From Quercus robur (lineage: Eukaryota; Streptophyta; Magnoliopsida; Fagales; Fagaceae), in NCBI RefSeq assembly GCF_932294415.1, contig NC_065536.1, positions 17,605,974 to 17,669,973 of the forward strand: a stretch of DNA of 64,000 nucleotides, given 5' to 3'. The notes under the pieces are model-generated. The model made no database searches, had not been told where the DNA came from, and saw nothing but the letters and a program-made list of their open reading frames with translations. The first letter of the stretch is position 1; each line of letters begins with the position of its first letter. Position numbers and translations under genes: made by a program. Shown one piece after another: positions 11,156 to 23,616 of the stretch.

Positions 11156-11371
11156 GGTTAAGTAGTGGATACAAAACAATACTTCCAAAGGAATACCTTT
11201 AACTTACGAAATATATCCAAAGCCCAGATCCAATTTCCCTTTTAACTCTTCAAAGCAAGTGTTTCCCCCGCATGCACATTGTTGGAAGCTTAAAATATCA
11301 AAGAGTTCATCATGATTGTAAAAGTATTTTGGATGCAAGAAAAGTCATTTAAGAGATTTGTTTTTTGGGGG
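11078..11371. repeat. Direct repeat of about 60 bp flanking the retroelement end
   Basis: The stretch beginning CATGATTGTAAAAGTATTTT at 11078 recurs at 11311 and is near-identical for about 60 bp, ending in a T run followed by a G run in both. The first copy begins exactly where integrase homology stops. This may be a local duplication made during the rearrangement that truncated the element. Confidence 0.8.
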
Positions 11372-11532
11372 GGGTTGGTTTGTTAAGGTGACTACCTACA
11401 TCCACAACCTATAAAAAGTTATATATTTCAAAACATGTCATACCCAAAAAAGCATGGGTAACTGAACTGATGAATGAAGATAGAAAGGATTGGTTTTTTT
11501 TGGGGGGGGGGGGGGGGGGGGGGGTGGGGGGG
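11131..11532. repeat. Three poly-T/poly-G tracts
   Basis: T runs switch directly to G runs at 11139 (16 G), 11367 (8 G) and 11502 (23 G, then T and more G). These are homopolymer-rich and could form quadruplex-like DNA or be length-uncertain in the assembly. Confidence 0.85.
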
Positions 11533-11699
11533 ATTGCTAGATGAGGCTAAGAAACAATTAAATGAATACCCTTGAGCACTCATGTACCTGAGGACAAACT
11601 GATTTGAACAGGTAATTCAACTGGCATGCGTATTGTCTATAGAGTGTTTACTGTGTGGTAAATGAAGGACAAATAAACATAAGCATAGGAGAGTGCTCT

Positions 11700-12620
11700 A
11701 ACATGTCAAACGCCACAGAAAAGCCTTTTGGAAGAAACTTTGGAAGTAAAAAGTACTGAATAATGTTGAAAATTTTTCCAGGAGGGCAAGTAGAGGGAGG
11801 GATCCGTTCCATGCAGATGCAGATTTGGATAAAAAGGGTGGTAGAGGACATGCAGGTTGTGTAGGGGCAACAAAGAAACCATACTTCATGCTTTAAGTGA
11901 ATGCACATATGCAGATAAGGTATGGAATCCTGTTCATCTCCAATGTGAAGAACATAGCTTTTTCCAACCACAACCAAGTTCTATGGCCTTGGTTTGGGAC
12001 ATTATGGATCAAGCACTAGAATCCAAATTGGAGCTGTTTCTGGTAATAGTGGAGAACATTTGAAATCAGAGGAATGCTATCATGGAGACAAAAGAAAAGA
12101 TCCCCAACTGATAGCAACTAGCAAGTATGGCTGTAGAGTATAAGCAAAATTTTTTACAAGAAACAGACATCCAAAACACTATTAACAACGGAAAAGACAT
12201 GAAGTGGGAGGCACTGAAATAGAAGAAATAGAAGCACTGGCAACGATCCAGACCATTCGAATGGCAGGAAACATGAGAATACAAAACCTCATACTGGAAG
12301 GAAACACGCTGACCATCATGCAAGCATTAAAATTTAAAATCAAAGGAAGCAAGTCCTTCCAAATTTGGATACCTAATAGATGAGGCAAGAGACACACTTG
12401 AGAGGTTCAGGCAGAGGAGTATAAAACATATTAACTGGAGTTGAAATATGGTAGCACATCTCTTAGACATACCCAGTAGATTTGATGAATGTAACATCTG
12501 GCTGAATGAAATTCTAGACTTCATTGCAAGAAATGTTTGTATGGATGACAATTACATCAATAAAAAATATATAGTTTGTTCTTAAATAAAATAAAATAAA
12601 AAAATAATAATAATAATTCA
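11700..12620 (+). mobile_element. LINE-1 (L1) 3' fragment with zf-RVT and RNase H-like remnants
   Basis: Forward translation in shifting frames gives AFWKKLWKLK (from about 11715) and then the zf-RVT signature of plant L1 ORF2, CRLCRGNKETILHALSEC (11850-11905). An RNase H-like tail follows, with WNQRNAI near 12064 and NMVAHLL near 12450. It ends in an A-rich AAATAAAATAAAAAAATAATAAT tail at 12584-12615, as expected for a LINE 3' end. Frameshifts and stops show it is dead. The 5' part is missing, which is usual for LINE insertions. Confidence 0.7.
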
Positions 12621-14895
12621 AGATGTAATACAATGTGTGTGGTGAAATATTTAAGGAATAAAAATTAATATGCTACAGATCAAAATCAAGCATCTCTTAT
12701 GAGGAGCTTGTTTTAGTGCACAAGCAACAGTAGAAAACCTTTACAAAGAACTAAAAAAGATGTAGTTCTGCATTATGCTCTCTTTGTAAGAAACATGTAG
12801 AGACAATCAAACATGAACCATTACCTTGCAGATGGGTGAAGCTGTCTGGTTTAGATATAATTTTGGATACTCTATGAATGCTACTGTGTGTTCAGCCATG
12901 TGTGGAACTCTGTTTCTACTGTTAAATTCAGAAAGTTCAAGCTTAAAGATTAAAATGGCCTTCAGACTCTAGCATTTCTAAAGAGCCAGGAGTGAAGTGA
13001 AGTGTAGAATAGAATATTTATCTGATCAGAAAAATTTACCATATCCGAGGCAGCAACAGGATATTGGTCAGCTTGAGTGGAAAAATAACAACCTCATAGA
13101 TCTTGGCCTACATTCACAGGTCAGCCTACTCTACAAAGTTGGTTGCCACCAGCTCTTGGAACTCTAAAATACAATGCTGTGCTTTTTCAAAGGATGAAAA
13201 GCCCTTTGAAAAAGCAAGCTAGAAAAGGAGTAAGTAGTCAAAGACCACAGTAATTGTTATGGATGGGAAAGCTAAAACTGAGGCATTAGAATTTAGTAGT
13301 TAACTAGGCATGCTTGATGGCTAAAGGAAGCAACTACTTTTTGTTGAAACTAACTCTAAACAACTATTTGTTATGAATAGAAGCTATTTGGAGGGGAAAT
13401 GGGGATTGAGCTCCATCATCAGAGATAATAAAATTGGCAGAGATTGAGACTCAAAATGCACATTGGCTCCTTGTTTGGGAAATTGAGCAGCAGATTGGGC
13501 CAAGGAAGCTGGAAAGAGAATTCCTAAACCTGGATGGGCATTATCACCTCTAAAGCTAGAATTTGTATAGAAGTCTGACTGTTCTTTTGTTATTTATTAA
13601 ATACTTTTTGGCTTTCCTGATGTTTCCACCAAAAGAAAAGGTCATGATGGGGCATTAGAGAGTCAAACATTAGAAGTTGTGGATGTTCCAACACAAGGTA
13701 TCAATGTTTAGCCTAAAACAGACATGAATTGAAGCTGAAAAGAAAATTCCAATGATTTGACACAATTTGTGTTACCAGAAACAAAAAAGAGAAAGTTAAT
13801 CACATAACAAGGAAACAGAGTCAACCAAAATCCAGAAGCCCAACCAATTCTAGACTTCAAAACACTACACATCGAATAGTAGAAATTCAGCGAATTCAGC
13901 TGGAGAACCTTCCAATCCTTTTCTCTACAATTTTAGCTCAAGTTACTTGTAACTCAGCCAACCAGTGGAGCAAATATCACCAAATAATCAATTCAATTGC
14001 TACCAATTGACAATATGTTTTTATTGATAAAATTGAAACCTGAATAGATAGTGGTAGATGCGCTGTTAAAGATGTGGACAGATATTGAGTTTTAGAATCG
14101 ATAAGCTTTAAGAATAGGGAACAAGAAATTCTACCCAGGAGATATAATTATAATGTGTGTTATCTTTATTTGATTATTTGTAACAATTGAGACCTTGAAG
14201 AACTTATCATTAGTTCAGGATGATAGGGATAAAATAAATGAGTACTTTTGACGAATGTGATTTACTTACTCAAATTAAATCCTACGAGACATCTTAAAAG
14301 CAGGAATGTACTTCTAGCCATGAGGATGTTTGTACAAGCACACTCTCATTCTCATATAGAAAGGGGCTAGGATAAATTTATACCTATTAAATTACAGAAC
14401 CCTTGTTGACTTCTTCTTCCTTAACTTCTTCTTATTCTCTGCTCACCAAAGATATAAGAGGCTGATCTCACTCCTCAATTCTTGCATGCCATCAGTTCAA
14501 TCTTAGAATACCCTGCATTCTAGGGATGCTAGGTAGCCATTACAAATTTACAACCAAAGTCCTTCCACAGTTATAGTTTATAAAATAATAATGGTTCAAA
14601 ATCTTGCTTCAATTACTCAATAAAACTGACATACTTTCCAGACAGTCGGATTGCAGTTCTTCAAATGCTACTATGTTTACACATTCATAATTCATTTGGA
14701 CAGAGAACTAGTAAAAACAAAATATACCATTTATAAATCACTCAAGTAACCCGAATTATAACATTTCCCCATATCATAAATACACATTGATATCACATAA
14801 ACATAACACCACCAATAATTACTTCAAAGGAAAAAGAAAGAGAGCTACAAAAACTATTACCTATTACTCATTTCTTTCCTTCCCCAGCTCTTTAA
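12621..14895. other. Intergenic, no recognisable feature
   Basis: AT-rich DNA with only short, unsupported reading frames. It lies between the LINE tail and the 3' end of the rubredoxin gene, whose 3' UTR probably occupies the last few hundred bases. Confidence 0.5.
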
Positions 14896-15489
14896 CTATT
14901 GTAGCCAGTAACCAGACAAAAAGAGCACAAAGAAAAGCAACAAGCTTCCATATATAAGTATAGCCTTCTGCCCAGAAGTCAATGCATTCCCACCAAGCCC
15001 AAACTGTTGGTTCTGTGCAAACCCAGCAATCTCCACACTCTTACTCTCAAAGAAGCTCTTAGCTGCCCCACATGTTGGGCACCTCCAATCCTCAGGCAGC
15101 TTTTCAAATTGCAATCCTGGAGCTATGGGATATGAAGGGTCTCCCACAGCTTCATCAAACTTGTGCCCACAAGACCTGCACTCATAGATACCTGTGTTTA
15201 ACACTGCAAACTTCTCTTCTAAGCGGCGCTTGTCAATATTTTCTTGAGGCTCTTCTAGAGGCTCTTGAGGAGGAGGTGTAGTGGTTTCTTGGCTTGAGGT
15301 GGGGGTGTCTTCTTTGGAGATGTCAATGGAGTGTGGCGTAGTCAGTTTGTATGGTTTGTGTAGAAGTGAGAGTTTGGGGAAGAGAGTTGGGGTGGTGGTG
15401 AAATGGGGTTTGAGTTTTGGAGCTGAGGTTTGGGGGAAAGAGGTTGAGAGGTGGAAAGAGAAGGTGGGTCTTGTTGTTGCACAAGCCAT
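14896..15489 (-). CDS. RBD1: Chloroplast rubredoxin-family protein (RBD1-like)
   Basis: Single-exon protein of 197 residues. Residues 1-60 are rich in Ser/Thr with few acids, as in a plastid transit peptide. A Pro/Glu-rich linker follows. The rubredoxin domain (about 100-147) has two iron-binding CxxC pairs, C104/C107 (YECRSCGHKF) and C137/C140 (WRCPTCGAAK). A single C-terminal membrane span (about 176-194) would anchor it in the thylakoid. The length and order match plant RBD1, a rubredoxin needed for photosystem II accumulation. The related ENH1 carries an extra PDZ domain, which is absent here. The start is MACATT, the first ATG in frame. The upstream minus-strand DNA is CT-rich (around 15540-15595), as in many plant 5' UTRs. 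It appears intact. Confidence 0.9.
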   Translation of the reverse strand: MACATTRPTFSFHLSTSFPQTSAPKLKPHFTTTPTLFPKLSLLHKPYKLTTPHSIDISKEDTPTSSQETTTPPPQEPLEEPQENIDKRRLEEKFAVLNTGIYECRSCGHKFDEAVGDPSYPIAPGLQFEKLPEDWRCPTCGAAKSFFESKSVEIAGFAQNQQFGLGGNALTSGQKAILIYGSLLLFFVLFLSGYWLQ

Positions 15490-16131
15490 GATAAGTAATG
15501 TCTTTGTGTATGTGTTTACTTATGTTTGTGTTTGTGTTTGTGTGGCTCCTGTTCCTCTCTCTCTTTTGCTGGAAGTGTATGAGAGAGAGTAATGAATTAC
15601 TGGGATTGTATGTATTTTTTAGTTGCTTTTGTTAATCTGGGTGGAGGAGAATTGAAGGGGATCCATGGAAGAGCATATGCTCACTTGAAAGAGACGCAGT
15701 TGGATAAGGTAGGGAGGTGGTATAAGATTTGATTGCGAAGTAGATGTTTTGGTAATGGGCTGGCTTCGGCTGAGTCAAACTCGAGGAGTTGAACCTAATT
15801 AGCCAGTGCAATCAGCCCAAAAGAGGAAAAGCCCAAGAACCTCTTCATTTCTGGAAAAATAATGTAATTAAAATATTATACCATTTTTATAATATTGTGT
15901 TTATTTATTTAGAATCTTTTTATTCAAATCCACGTGGCAGAATTCTTTCTTCAGATAGTATTTTTTTTTTTCAGATATATTTTCTTTATAAAAAAAAGGG
16001 TAAATGACCCTTTCTCCCTTTTATTTATGAGATAGTTTGCAATTCTCCATTTCTAGATAACTATTGAAAATGAGCCAATACCTCGTTAACTTGTAAAGCA
16101 TAGTAAATAAATAGATAATGGAATCTTTTGA

Positions 16132-16765
16132 GGCCAAAATGGCCCATTAGCATTAATTTTTGAAATATTTAGCAACAGAGCACTGTTTCGGAAATAATTA
16201 GGGAAATACTAATTTTTCTGGTACTCGAACTTGGGGAGCTCGAGTACCATGTTTTTTTTAATCTACCATCGCCCCATATTCAAGGAGCCCTATAGTGGCG
16301 TTTTTAAGTCCTATGGTGACGTTTTCGGGCCCTATAGCGGCGTTTTTAAGCCCCCATACCAGGTTCAAGGGGCCCTATAGTGACGTTTTCGGGCCCTATA
16401 GCGGCGTTTTCTTGCAAAATTTTTTTTATAAGTCCCATAACAGGTTCAAGGGACCCTATAGAGGCGTTTTTAAGCCCTATAGTGACGTTTTTGGGCCCTA
16501 TAGCGGCGTTTTCCTGCAAAATTTTTTTATAAGTCCCATAACAGGTTCAAGGGGCCCTATAGTGGCGTTTTTAAGCCCTATAGTGACGTTTTCGGGCCCT
16601 ATAGCGGCGTTTTTTTTTTTTGAGAAGATGTTTGACCAATGAAAAGATGGTACTCGAGCTCACCATGCTCGAGTACCAGAAAAAGTGGTATTTCCCTAAT
16701 TATTTCCGAAACAGTGCTCTGTTGCTAAATATTTCAAAAATTAATGCTAATGGGCCATTTTGGCC
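16132..16765. mobile_element. MULE-like palindromic MITE with 10-bp target-site duplication
   Basis: A 634-bp element with terminal inverted repeats of about 120 bp (16132-16252 and 16645-16765), both starting GGCCAAAATGGCCCATTAGC and differing at only a few positions. It is flanked by the direct repeat AATCTTTTGA (16122-16131 and 16766-16775). A 9-11-bp duplication and long TIRs are typical of Mutator-like elements. The interior is not coding but made of tandem CCCTATAG(C/T)GGCGTTTT-like units. The near-identical TIRs suggest recent insertion. Confidence 0.85.
16290..16616. repeat. Tandem CCCTATAGCGGCGTTTT-type units inside the MITE
   Basis: Short units alternating CCCTATAGTGGCGTTTTTAAG, CCCTATAGTGACGTTTTCGGG and CCCTATAGCGGCGTTTTC fill the loop, with a longer period of about 110 bp that also includes CAAAATTTTTTTATAAGTCC. 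The unit resembles the subterminal motif of the two CACTA elements further right. Confidence 0.85.
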
Positions 16766-16938
16766 AATCTTTTGATATATTTAAAAGAAAATTACTAAAA
16801 CACCCTATTTTAGTTGCAAAATACTTTTCTAGGTGGTCCAGAAAAATTATTTGTATAGCTCGATCTTCTTAGCAAGTTGGATCTTCGGTTTGGTGTTTGG
16901 TAATTTTTTTACCAACCCTCATAGTTGGCAAATATAGT

Positions 16939-19504
16939 TGTAATACCCGGAAAAAATAAAAAAAATAAAATGAGGGGTATTTAAGTAAATTTGTTTATGG
17001 GGTCAACTTTTTTAACTAATATTACTAAGGGGTTTTTAGAAAATAAGGTTGAAATCCTAGTTTATATAGTCTAATTTTATGTCAGCGTATACTGGCAGAG
17101 ATATTTGAGAGAGGAGACTACTCAAAGGACTGAAGTAAAGAAGGATTTACTACACAATTGAGGTAAGAGTCTATAAATCTCTTTCTTGTCAAATCTAAGC
17201 TTTGCTAGGATTTAGAGTATATTTTATGTTGGTAGTTTTGGCTAGTAGCATAATTATCTAAAATTTCTATGGGTTTTATGACGTAAGTATAAACAGAGAA
17301 GAATTGGGTTTGGGCGATAAAATCCTTTTTTTTTGGTGGTACTGCTTTCTTTGTAATATTGTTAATACTGGTGTTTTGTTGGGCATGGAGTTGCTTTGGG
17401 TGTATAATACTCTTTTGTGAATATTTAATTATAAGAAACAGTGGACTATTGGTTAGACCACCATTAGTCCAATAGCCCATTAGACTTTAGAGTCTATGGA
17501 GATTAGAGACAAAGATGCCGTTTGGAGTGGGCGTCTGCATTTTCAGTTTTTTTTTTTCCTGTGTGTGAATAGTAATATCACATGGGTTCTTTGTGCAGGA
17601 GACAAAAATCACTGTTCACGTACTGTTCATCACTGTTTACAGCACTGTTCACGTACTAAAAAATATTAAAAATGGGTTTCACGATACTATTCACTCATTT
17701 AAAAATTATTTTACTACAGTATTTTTAGTTTTCAGTTTCAGTAACAATAAGTTCAATCCAAACGAACCCAAAAACTTTTTTTTTTTTTTGTTAGAGATTG
17801 TACTCAGCTTTACAGAGTATTCAATCTTTATGAATGCATTCAACTTTTTAGCCTAAATAATTGTGTGAGGTGAGTCCCATATTACACAATGCTTGGGATT
17901 TGGCGTGAAACAAATTTTAATTGGAGTTAATACAAATGATAGAATATGGAATATAGCCATAGAAAAACTGTAGGAGAATTACTAGTGAGAAATTAGTGGG
18001 TACTTTAGAAGTTTCTCGTCTGGTCAAGTAACTTGAGGTTATTCTTATTATTTGATTATTGGGTAAATGGTGCTTTAAATTGTTAGGTGATATTTAAGGA
18101 TTTTAGAGACAGTGTTAGGGAGAAGTTCTTTGTGGTGAGCTAGTTGAGGTAAGTAACCTTATCCTAATTGGCTTTATTTTGCGTATTTTAACTCCTGAAA
18201 TTTGTTTACAGTTATTACAATTTTATTTCTATTGTATTACTGATTTCAAGTAAAGAATTATCACAAATATATTTAATTACTAAATATATGATGTATTTTA
18301 TTTAATTGTTTTTAGCTATACTGATTCAAAGTAACAAATAAAGAATTTTCACAAATACATATGAGCATTGAATATAAGATTTATTTTATTTAATTGATAT
18401 TTGTTAGCTATATTGATTTAAAGTAAGAATATAGAAATATCACAAATATATTTGATTATTGAATATATGATTATATATACGTATTTGAATAAGATATATT
18501 TTTGTTAGAAACTATGATTTTATACATATGATTATGGACAGTTTGACTATGAATTGATTTTGATACCCAAACCAATGGGGGTTATTCATTGGTACTCTGA
18601 TACCTAAACCAATGGGGGTTATTCATTGGTATTGGTATTTTGATACCCAAACTAATGAGGGCTATTCATTGGTATTTTGATACCTAAATTAAACCAATGA
18701 GGGTTATTCATTGGTACTCTGATACCTAACCAATGAGGGTTATTTATTAGTACTTTGATGCCCAGTCACGGGGATATAGCGTGATCATAGTCATAAGATT
18801 GTTAAAAATATAAATTACATTTGAATATTTAACTATTTTGAGTCATTAAAACTGTTTATGTATTTTTGGAACCTATTGTAAGTTATAACTTTTGATATAT
18901 GAAAAACTGACTACTTTCTAAACCATCTATGATACAATTGTAAGATTAAAGTATGTGATCTATTTGCAAAGTATTAATTTAAGATTATGAAACTCCTTTA
19001 ACTATTTTTTTGGAAAACAATTGCATATTATAACTTTTAAAGATTCATATTACATCTTATTACTTTACAGATTTATTGTGGGATAGAACTTATTCGGATT
19101 TTGGTTACTTATTGAGTTGTCAACTCACCCCCCTCCCCCCTCCTTTCTCTTTTCAGATTTTGATCAAGAAGAGTAGCATATGTTTGGGCTTCTGCTGGAA
19201 TGTGCGCATGAGTGAAGTTTAAGAAATCAATGGAATAAGATTTGAACTTTTATGTTTAAGATTACTATTTGTGTAGTCCTTTTGATTTAAAGGATTTAGT
19301 TTATTTTTAATAGATGTTGAAAGATTATTATTTGGAGATCTTTTGAGAATTGCTTTATTGAGGATATTTTTAATTTATTGATGAAATTTTCTTGAAGATA
19401 ATTCTTTAATTGTTAAGAGGGCCTTACACACTTATAGGGTGTAAACTTAATAAGTGTGTGATTATTGTCACGTGCCTAGCTCTACTTGAGTTCGGGGCGT
19501 GACA
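16939..19504 (+). mobile_element. Solo LTR, 2.57 kb, with 5-bp target-site duplication
   Basis: The element starts TGTAATACCCGG and ends GGGGCGTGACA, giving TG...CA termini. It is flanked by the duplication ATAGT (16934-16938 and 19505-19509). There is no coding capacity and no primer-binding site, so it is a solo LTR left by LTR-LTR recombination. Length and termini fit a long-LTR Ty3/gypsy family. It contains a minisatellite (18555-18770). Confidence 0.8.
18555..18770. repeat. Minisatellite, about 5 degenerate units
   Basis: Imperfect tandem units built on GATACCCAAACCAATGGGGG followed by TTATTCATTGGTA, with 36-55 bp between starts. It lies inside the 2.57-kb solo LTR. Confidence 0.85.
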
Positions 19505-19509
19505 ATAGT

Positions 19510-20755
19510 GATTGTAGGTTTATTTATTTATTTATTTTATTATTATTATTATTATTTTTAATCACTTTAACTTTATTGTATTGGGAGGATTATCTGATTG
19601 AAAATGAGAAACAGAGTCATATGAAGAGATTGGAGGTTGGTAGTCTTTTGATGACCCCATAATGAGCAATTGGAAGAATATATATATGAATGGGAAAGAT
19701 GATTTTTATTACTAAACTGTTTAGTTAGATGGATAGTAGAAATTAATGTAGAATTTGCAGTTACGCTTACATATATTCTTGTCCGGTTATAAAGAGCAAT
19801 CTCATCAAGTTATATATAACCCATAAAAATGCATAATAGATAAAACTATTTATTAAAAATGCCCAAAAATTACCCACATCGCATTTTGCAAAAATAATTT
19901 TTTTTTTACTAGAGCAAAAATTACAAATTACAAACAACCATGGTTACTTAGACCATTAGCATTAATGGCGGAAGGTAGGAATTCTTGTATGTGAAAGTGA
20001 ATATAAGTAGAACTAAAGGCTTCAAGCCTTCAACTATCTTCAACGAGTTTAGAGTTGGGGCTGACAGATTTCGTTACTATTCGGCTACTCTAACCTCACC
20101 GTTCTATTTCTAGTATGAGAAACTCCACATATTAATTAGTTTGTGTGTTGATTAATTTTGCATTTTCTTGCTTCTTCTTCTCTGAGTGGCCTTCTTTTAT
20201 TCGACCTCTCTCTTTCTAGCGAGATATGAAAGCTTCGAAAAATGGTTTGTTATCCTTAATTAATTTGATTATTTTTAACAATTGAGACCTTCAAGAAATT
20301 GTAATCGCTTTGTTCAATTTTTTTTTTCATTAATTGCTATATATTGGGACTTTAATATTTGTTATTTAACCAATAAAAATCAATTTAGAAAATTAAGTTA
20401 GTTCCTAAACATTGAGGTTAGTTAGTTACTTTTCTTAATTGTTTTAAGGACTAAGTTGATTTTAGGGTTCAAATTAGTTAGTTTTGAAAAGTCTTCATTA
20501 AACCTAGTTGGCAGCTCAAACCTCAGGCTATGTTTATGGAATTTACCCTTTTTTGTTTGTTGAAAGTTTGTTAAAACGCTAATTTAGTAATTGTAAATAA
20601 ACAAATAAATTAGAAAACTATTAAATAAAAATATTGCCAAAAGAGACCAATCAGCTTGCTGTGCTACTTTGCAGCAACCACTCGAGCTTTTTTTTGGGTA
20701 TAAATTTTAATTTTTTTATAACTATTATTATTATTATTATTTCAAAAAAGAGCTC
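19510..20755. other. Intergenic, no recognisable gene
   Basis: AT-rich DNA. A short ATT/TTA microsatellite occurs near 19520-19560. I see no supported coding sequence. Confidence 0.45.
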
Positions 20756-20756
20756 T

Positions 20757-21330
20757 TTTTTTTTTTTTTTTTTTTTGGGACAGCAACGATAGAAATATTA
20801 TTGAGTCAAAAGTATAGAGGTACAAAAAACTAATGCCAGGCCCACGTAATACAAAATATTGAAGGATTGGCTTGGCATGGGTATGCTTGGGAAAAAGCCG
20901 TTTGGCCACACTAAAGACAGCATTGCATACAAAGAAAACAACCACTGGTGTAAATCATTATTAGTTGAGCCTCTGGTATTCTTGTAGCAGTGTCATTGCG
21001 CCTCGTAAAATGTCACTGGGATGGGTTTGTTTTCTGTCAAATAGGTACCTGTTTCGTGCGTTCCAGATGGCCCATGATACTATAGCCCAAACCTCCACTT
21101 CATTTGTCGTCAACGCAGCCATCAGTTTTCACACCAAGCTATAGAAGTCCTCTGCAGCTAAGCTTCGGTTTCTGCAACTTTCTAGCCACCATTGCCCATA
21201 CATTTCTAGCCATGGGGCATCCCCAAAGAGCGTGAGCCACCGTCTCATCATGTTGATTACAGATTGCACAAGCTGGGTCCAGTGGGATCTTCCTTTGACA
21301 TAGGTTCGTGCGGGTTGGGAGTATGTTGGA
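20757..21330 (-). mobile_element. LINE-1 3' fragment with zf-RVT remnant
   Basis: The minus strand encodes LPTRTNLCQRKIPLDPACAI, then the zf-RVT pattern CNQHDETVAHALWGCPMARN (about 21290-21190). The ORF2 tail follows with several stops. The T run at 20757-20776 on the plus strand is the poly(A) tail of a minus-strand insertion. It is 5'-truncated and dead. Confidence 0.75.
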
Positions 21331-21765
21331 TATGAATGGACTTTGATATCTCCTACATCTTTTGTCGTAAGGCTCCTAGAATTTTTGAATTCCTTGAGCT
21401 TCCACTAATTTTCTATTATACTTTTCATTCATATTCTTTTAACTTTTCTTTCTTTTCTATTTGTGTTATGCTCTTTGTATACATCTTGTCATACTCATAC
21501 TTGCATAGCATTAGCACCTCTTTCGCTTTTATTAAAGCATTATTTACTTGTAAACTCCATGGAATATTAAATTTTTTATAAGAGTTTTAATCTGTTGGCA
21601 AACACGAACATAGAGGATGTAAGTTATGTAACATAAAGGCCGCTGGTGCTGGGTTAAAGTTTTTTTTTTTTTTTTTTTTCCTCTAAAAGAAAAAAAATAA
21701 AATAAATAACAACTGTTTGGATGCACGTACTCATGTCTCATACATAACGTTAAATAAATAAATAA

Positions 21766-21811
<46 letters not shown>

Positions 21812-22138
21812 GAGAATAACATGATGTTAAATATGATGCTGCATAAATGCAACACTTTTATATTGCTGCTCAATAAGGAATGATCAGAATAAAAAGCGGG
21901 AAAAATAAAATTAAAGATTAGAAAAATTGATTGGAGAAATTAAAAGTTAATCTCAGAAATCAGAATTTAAATTAAATAATTTGTTGAATTAAACTCAACC
22001 AACGCACACCGTATAGAAGCACACCAAATTCAGTACAATTTTATTAACTTTGGATCACACAGCAAAAAATTGAAATCCCCACAACATAAAAAAGTAGTTT
22101 ATACACATCATAAACAAAATACTAAAATAGAAACTACA
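21331..22138. other. Intergenic AT-rich DNA with (TA)n microsatellite
   Basis: A T run at 21661-21679 and a TA/T microsatellite at 21774-21811 are present. No gene or classified repeat was recognised. Confidence 0.5.
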
Positions 22139-22665
22139 TGTCATGCCTCAAACTCGAAAGGGTTCAAAGCATGAGAAAAACATTTCAAAGGTATCTGTAG
22201 ATTTTTTTTTTTTTTTTCCTTTTTGACAATTTAATTCAAATAAATCATATCAATTATCAACATCAAGAATTATCATAATAATTTCATTAAATATACTCCC
22301 AAGATAAGTCAAAGCTCTATGCAATAAATACAATGACTCTTGACCACAAAAGAATGAAGGTCTGAATAAATAATTACATATCATCAACTTGTCTCATTAG
22401 TGAAAATAAAGTCGTAACTACTATTAGATACAAAAGAATTGAGTCAAGTCTACTCTAAATTATACATCATCAATTATCTCCATCAGTTGAAAAAGTTTGT
22501 AAAATAATAGAATGAGACAAAACCCAGTAAGTAGCATAATTAATGGGAGTAGAGTAGGTGAGTCACATGTGTGGCTCCTTAAAAAAATATCTAACTTCCT
22601 TCTTCTTCTTCTTCTTTTTTATTTTATTTTTTATTTTTTTATTTTTATTTGTGCTGGGGCGTTAC
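22139..22665 (-). mobile_element. Possible minus-strand LTR (about 527 bp)
   Basis: Read on the minus strand it starts TGTAACGCCCCAGCAC and ends TTTGAGGCATGACA, termini like those of plant Ty3/gypsy LTRs and similar to the end of the 16939-19504 LTR. The flanking 5-mers (CTACA and TCATA) do not match. It is therefore an old or rearranged copy, or the ends are misjudged. Confidence 0.4.
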
Positions 22666-23616
22666 ATCATACCAACAAGACCACAAAATCTTTTTTTTTG
22701 AGTGTATTTGTAGCACCAAACCAAAGCTAGAAGCCAAACTACGAGGGAAGAACAACAAAACACAACGGACATCATGAAACCAATTACCGAAACAAACATA
22801 CTGCAAACAGTTGAGTTTTTGAGGGCATATAATGCGAAATCCATCTAGCATTCGCGAAAGATCATCAAGGAAAGCCAGTACCTAACACACTTGCATGAGA
22901 TAGTCCCATGTAAATTTTCCCACGCTTTTCCTGCAAAAAAAAAAAAAAAGGTTTAGAAACTCAGTTTAACATGATCATTGATCACCAAATTTGTTATCAA
23001 AAGATACATAACTCACCTAATCAAAACAACTACTTGGATCTTATAAGTGAAAATAGAAGTATTAGATTTCAATTAATGTTTTTAGAAATTTAGCACTTTT
23101 CTGTCATTCTCATTAACCTTTCTGACATAAACCCGTAAATCTTCCTCTAGTATATATGAGCTACATTACCAAAACCGAAAATTTTCAAAACATTTTTCTT
23201 TTTGTTTTTACATCGTGAAAATGTTTTAAGACACTGCAATTAATGTGCAAAACAATAGAACAATCAAAATCAAATTAATACTGGAAAGCAAGTAATATTA
23301 GAGAAGGATAGATTAACAAAACAAAAGAAGGTGGTGTATTTATGGTCATCGTCTACAGTGTTCACAGCAAGAGTAAATACAACACCATATGAAATTAATA
23401 GGTTGAAGAATATAAATTATAAGAGATTCGAGGTTTATGTCTCTCCATTATTTTCTGAGTTCACTAAAAAGCAGAGAAAAGTGTTAATGAACCCTAGTGC
23501 ATTACTGTTACAAATGGCCAAAAAAGAAAAGACAAGTTTCCATTTCTATTTGGAGAAAAAAAAAATTCCGATAAAAATTCGATACTTACCAGGAAGTCTG
23601 AAATTAATTCTCTTCT
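22666..23616. other. Region downstream of the NLR relic
   Basis: Contains a minus-strand reading frame (22662-22844) with two hydrophobic stretches that I cannot assign to any family. The rest is AT-rich and featureless. Part may be the former 3' flank of the NLR gene. Confidence 0.35.

Noticed and set aside
16295-16642. 115-residue repetitive protein
   Set aside because: It is a translation of the MITE's tandem units.
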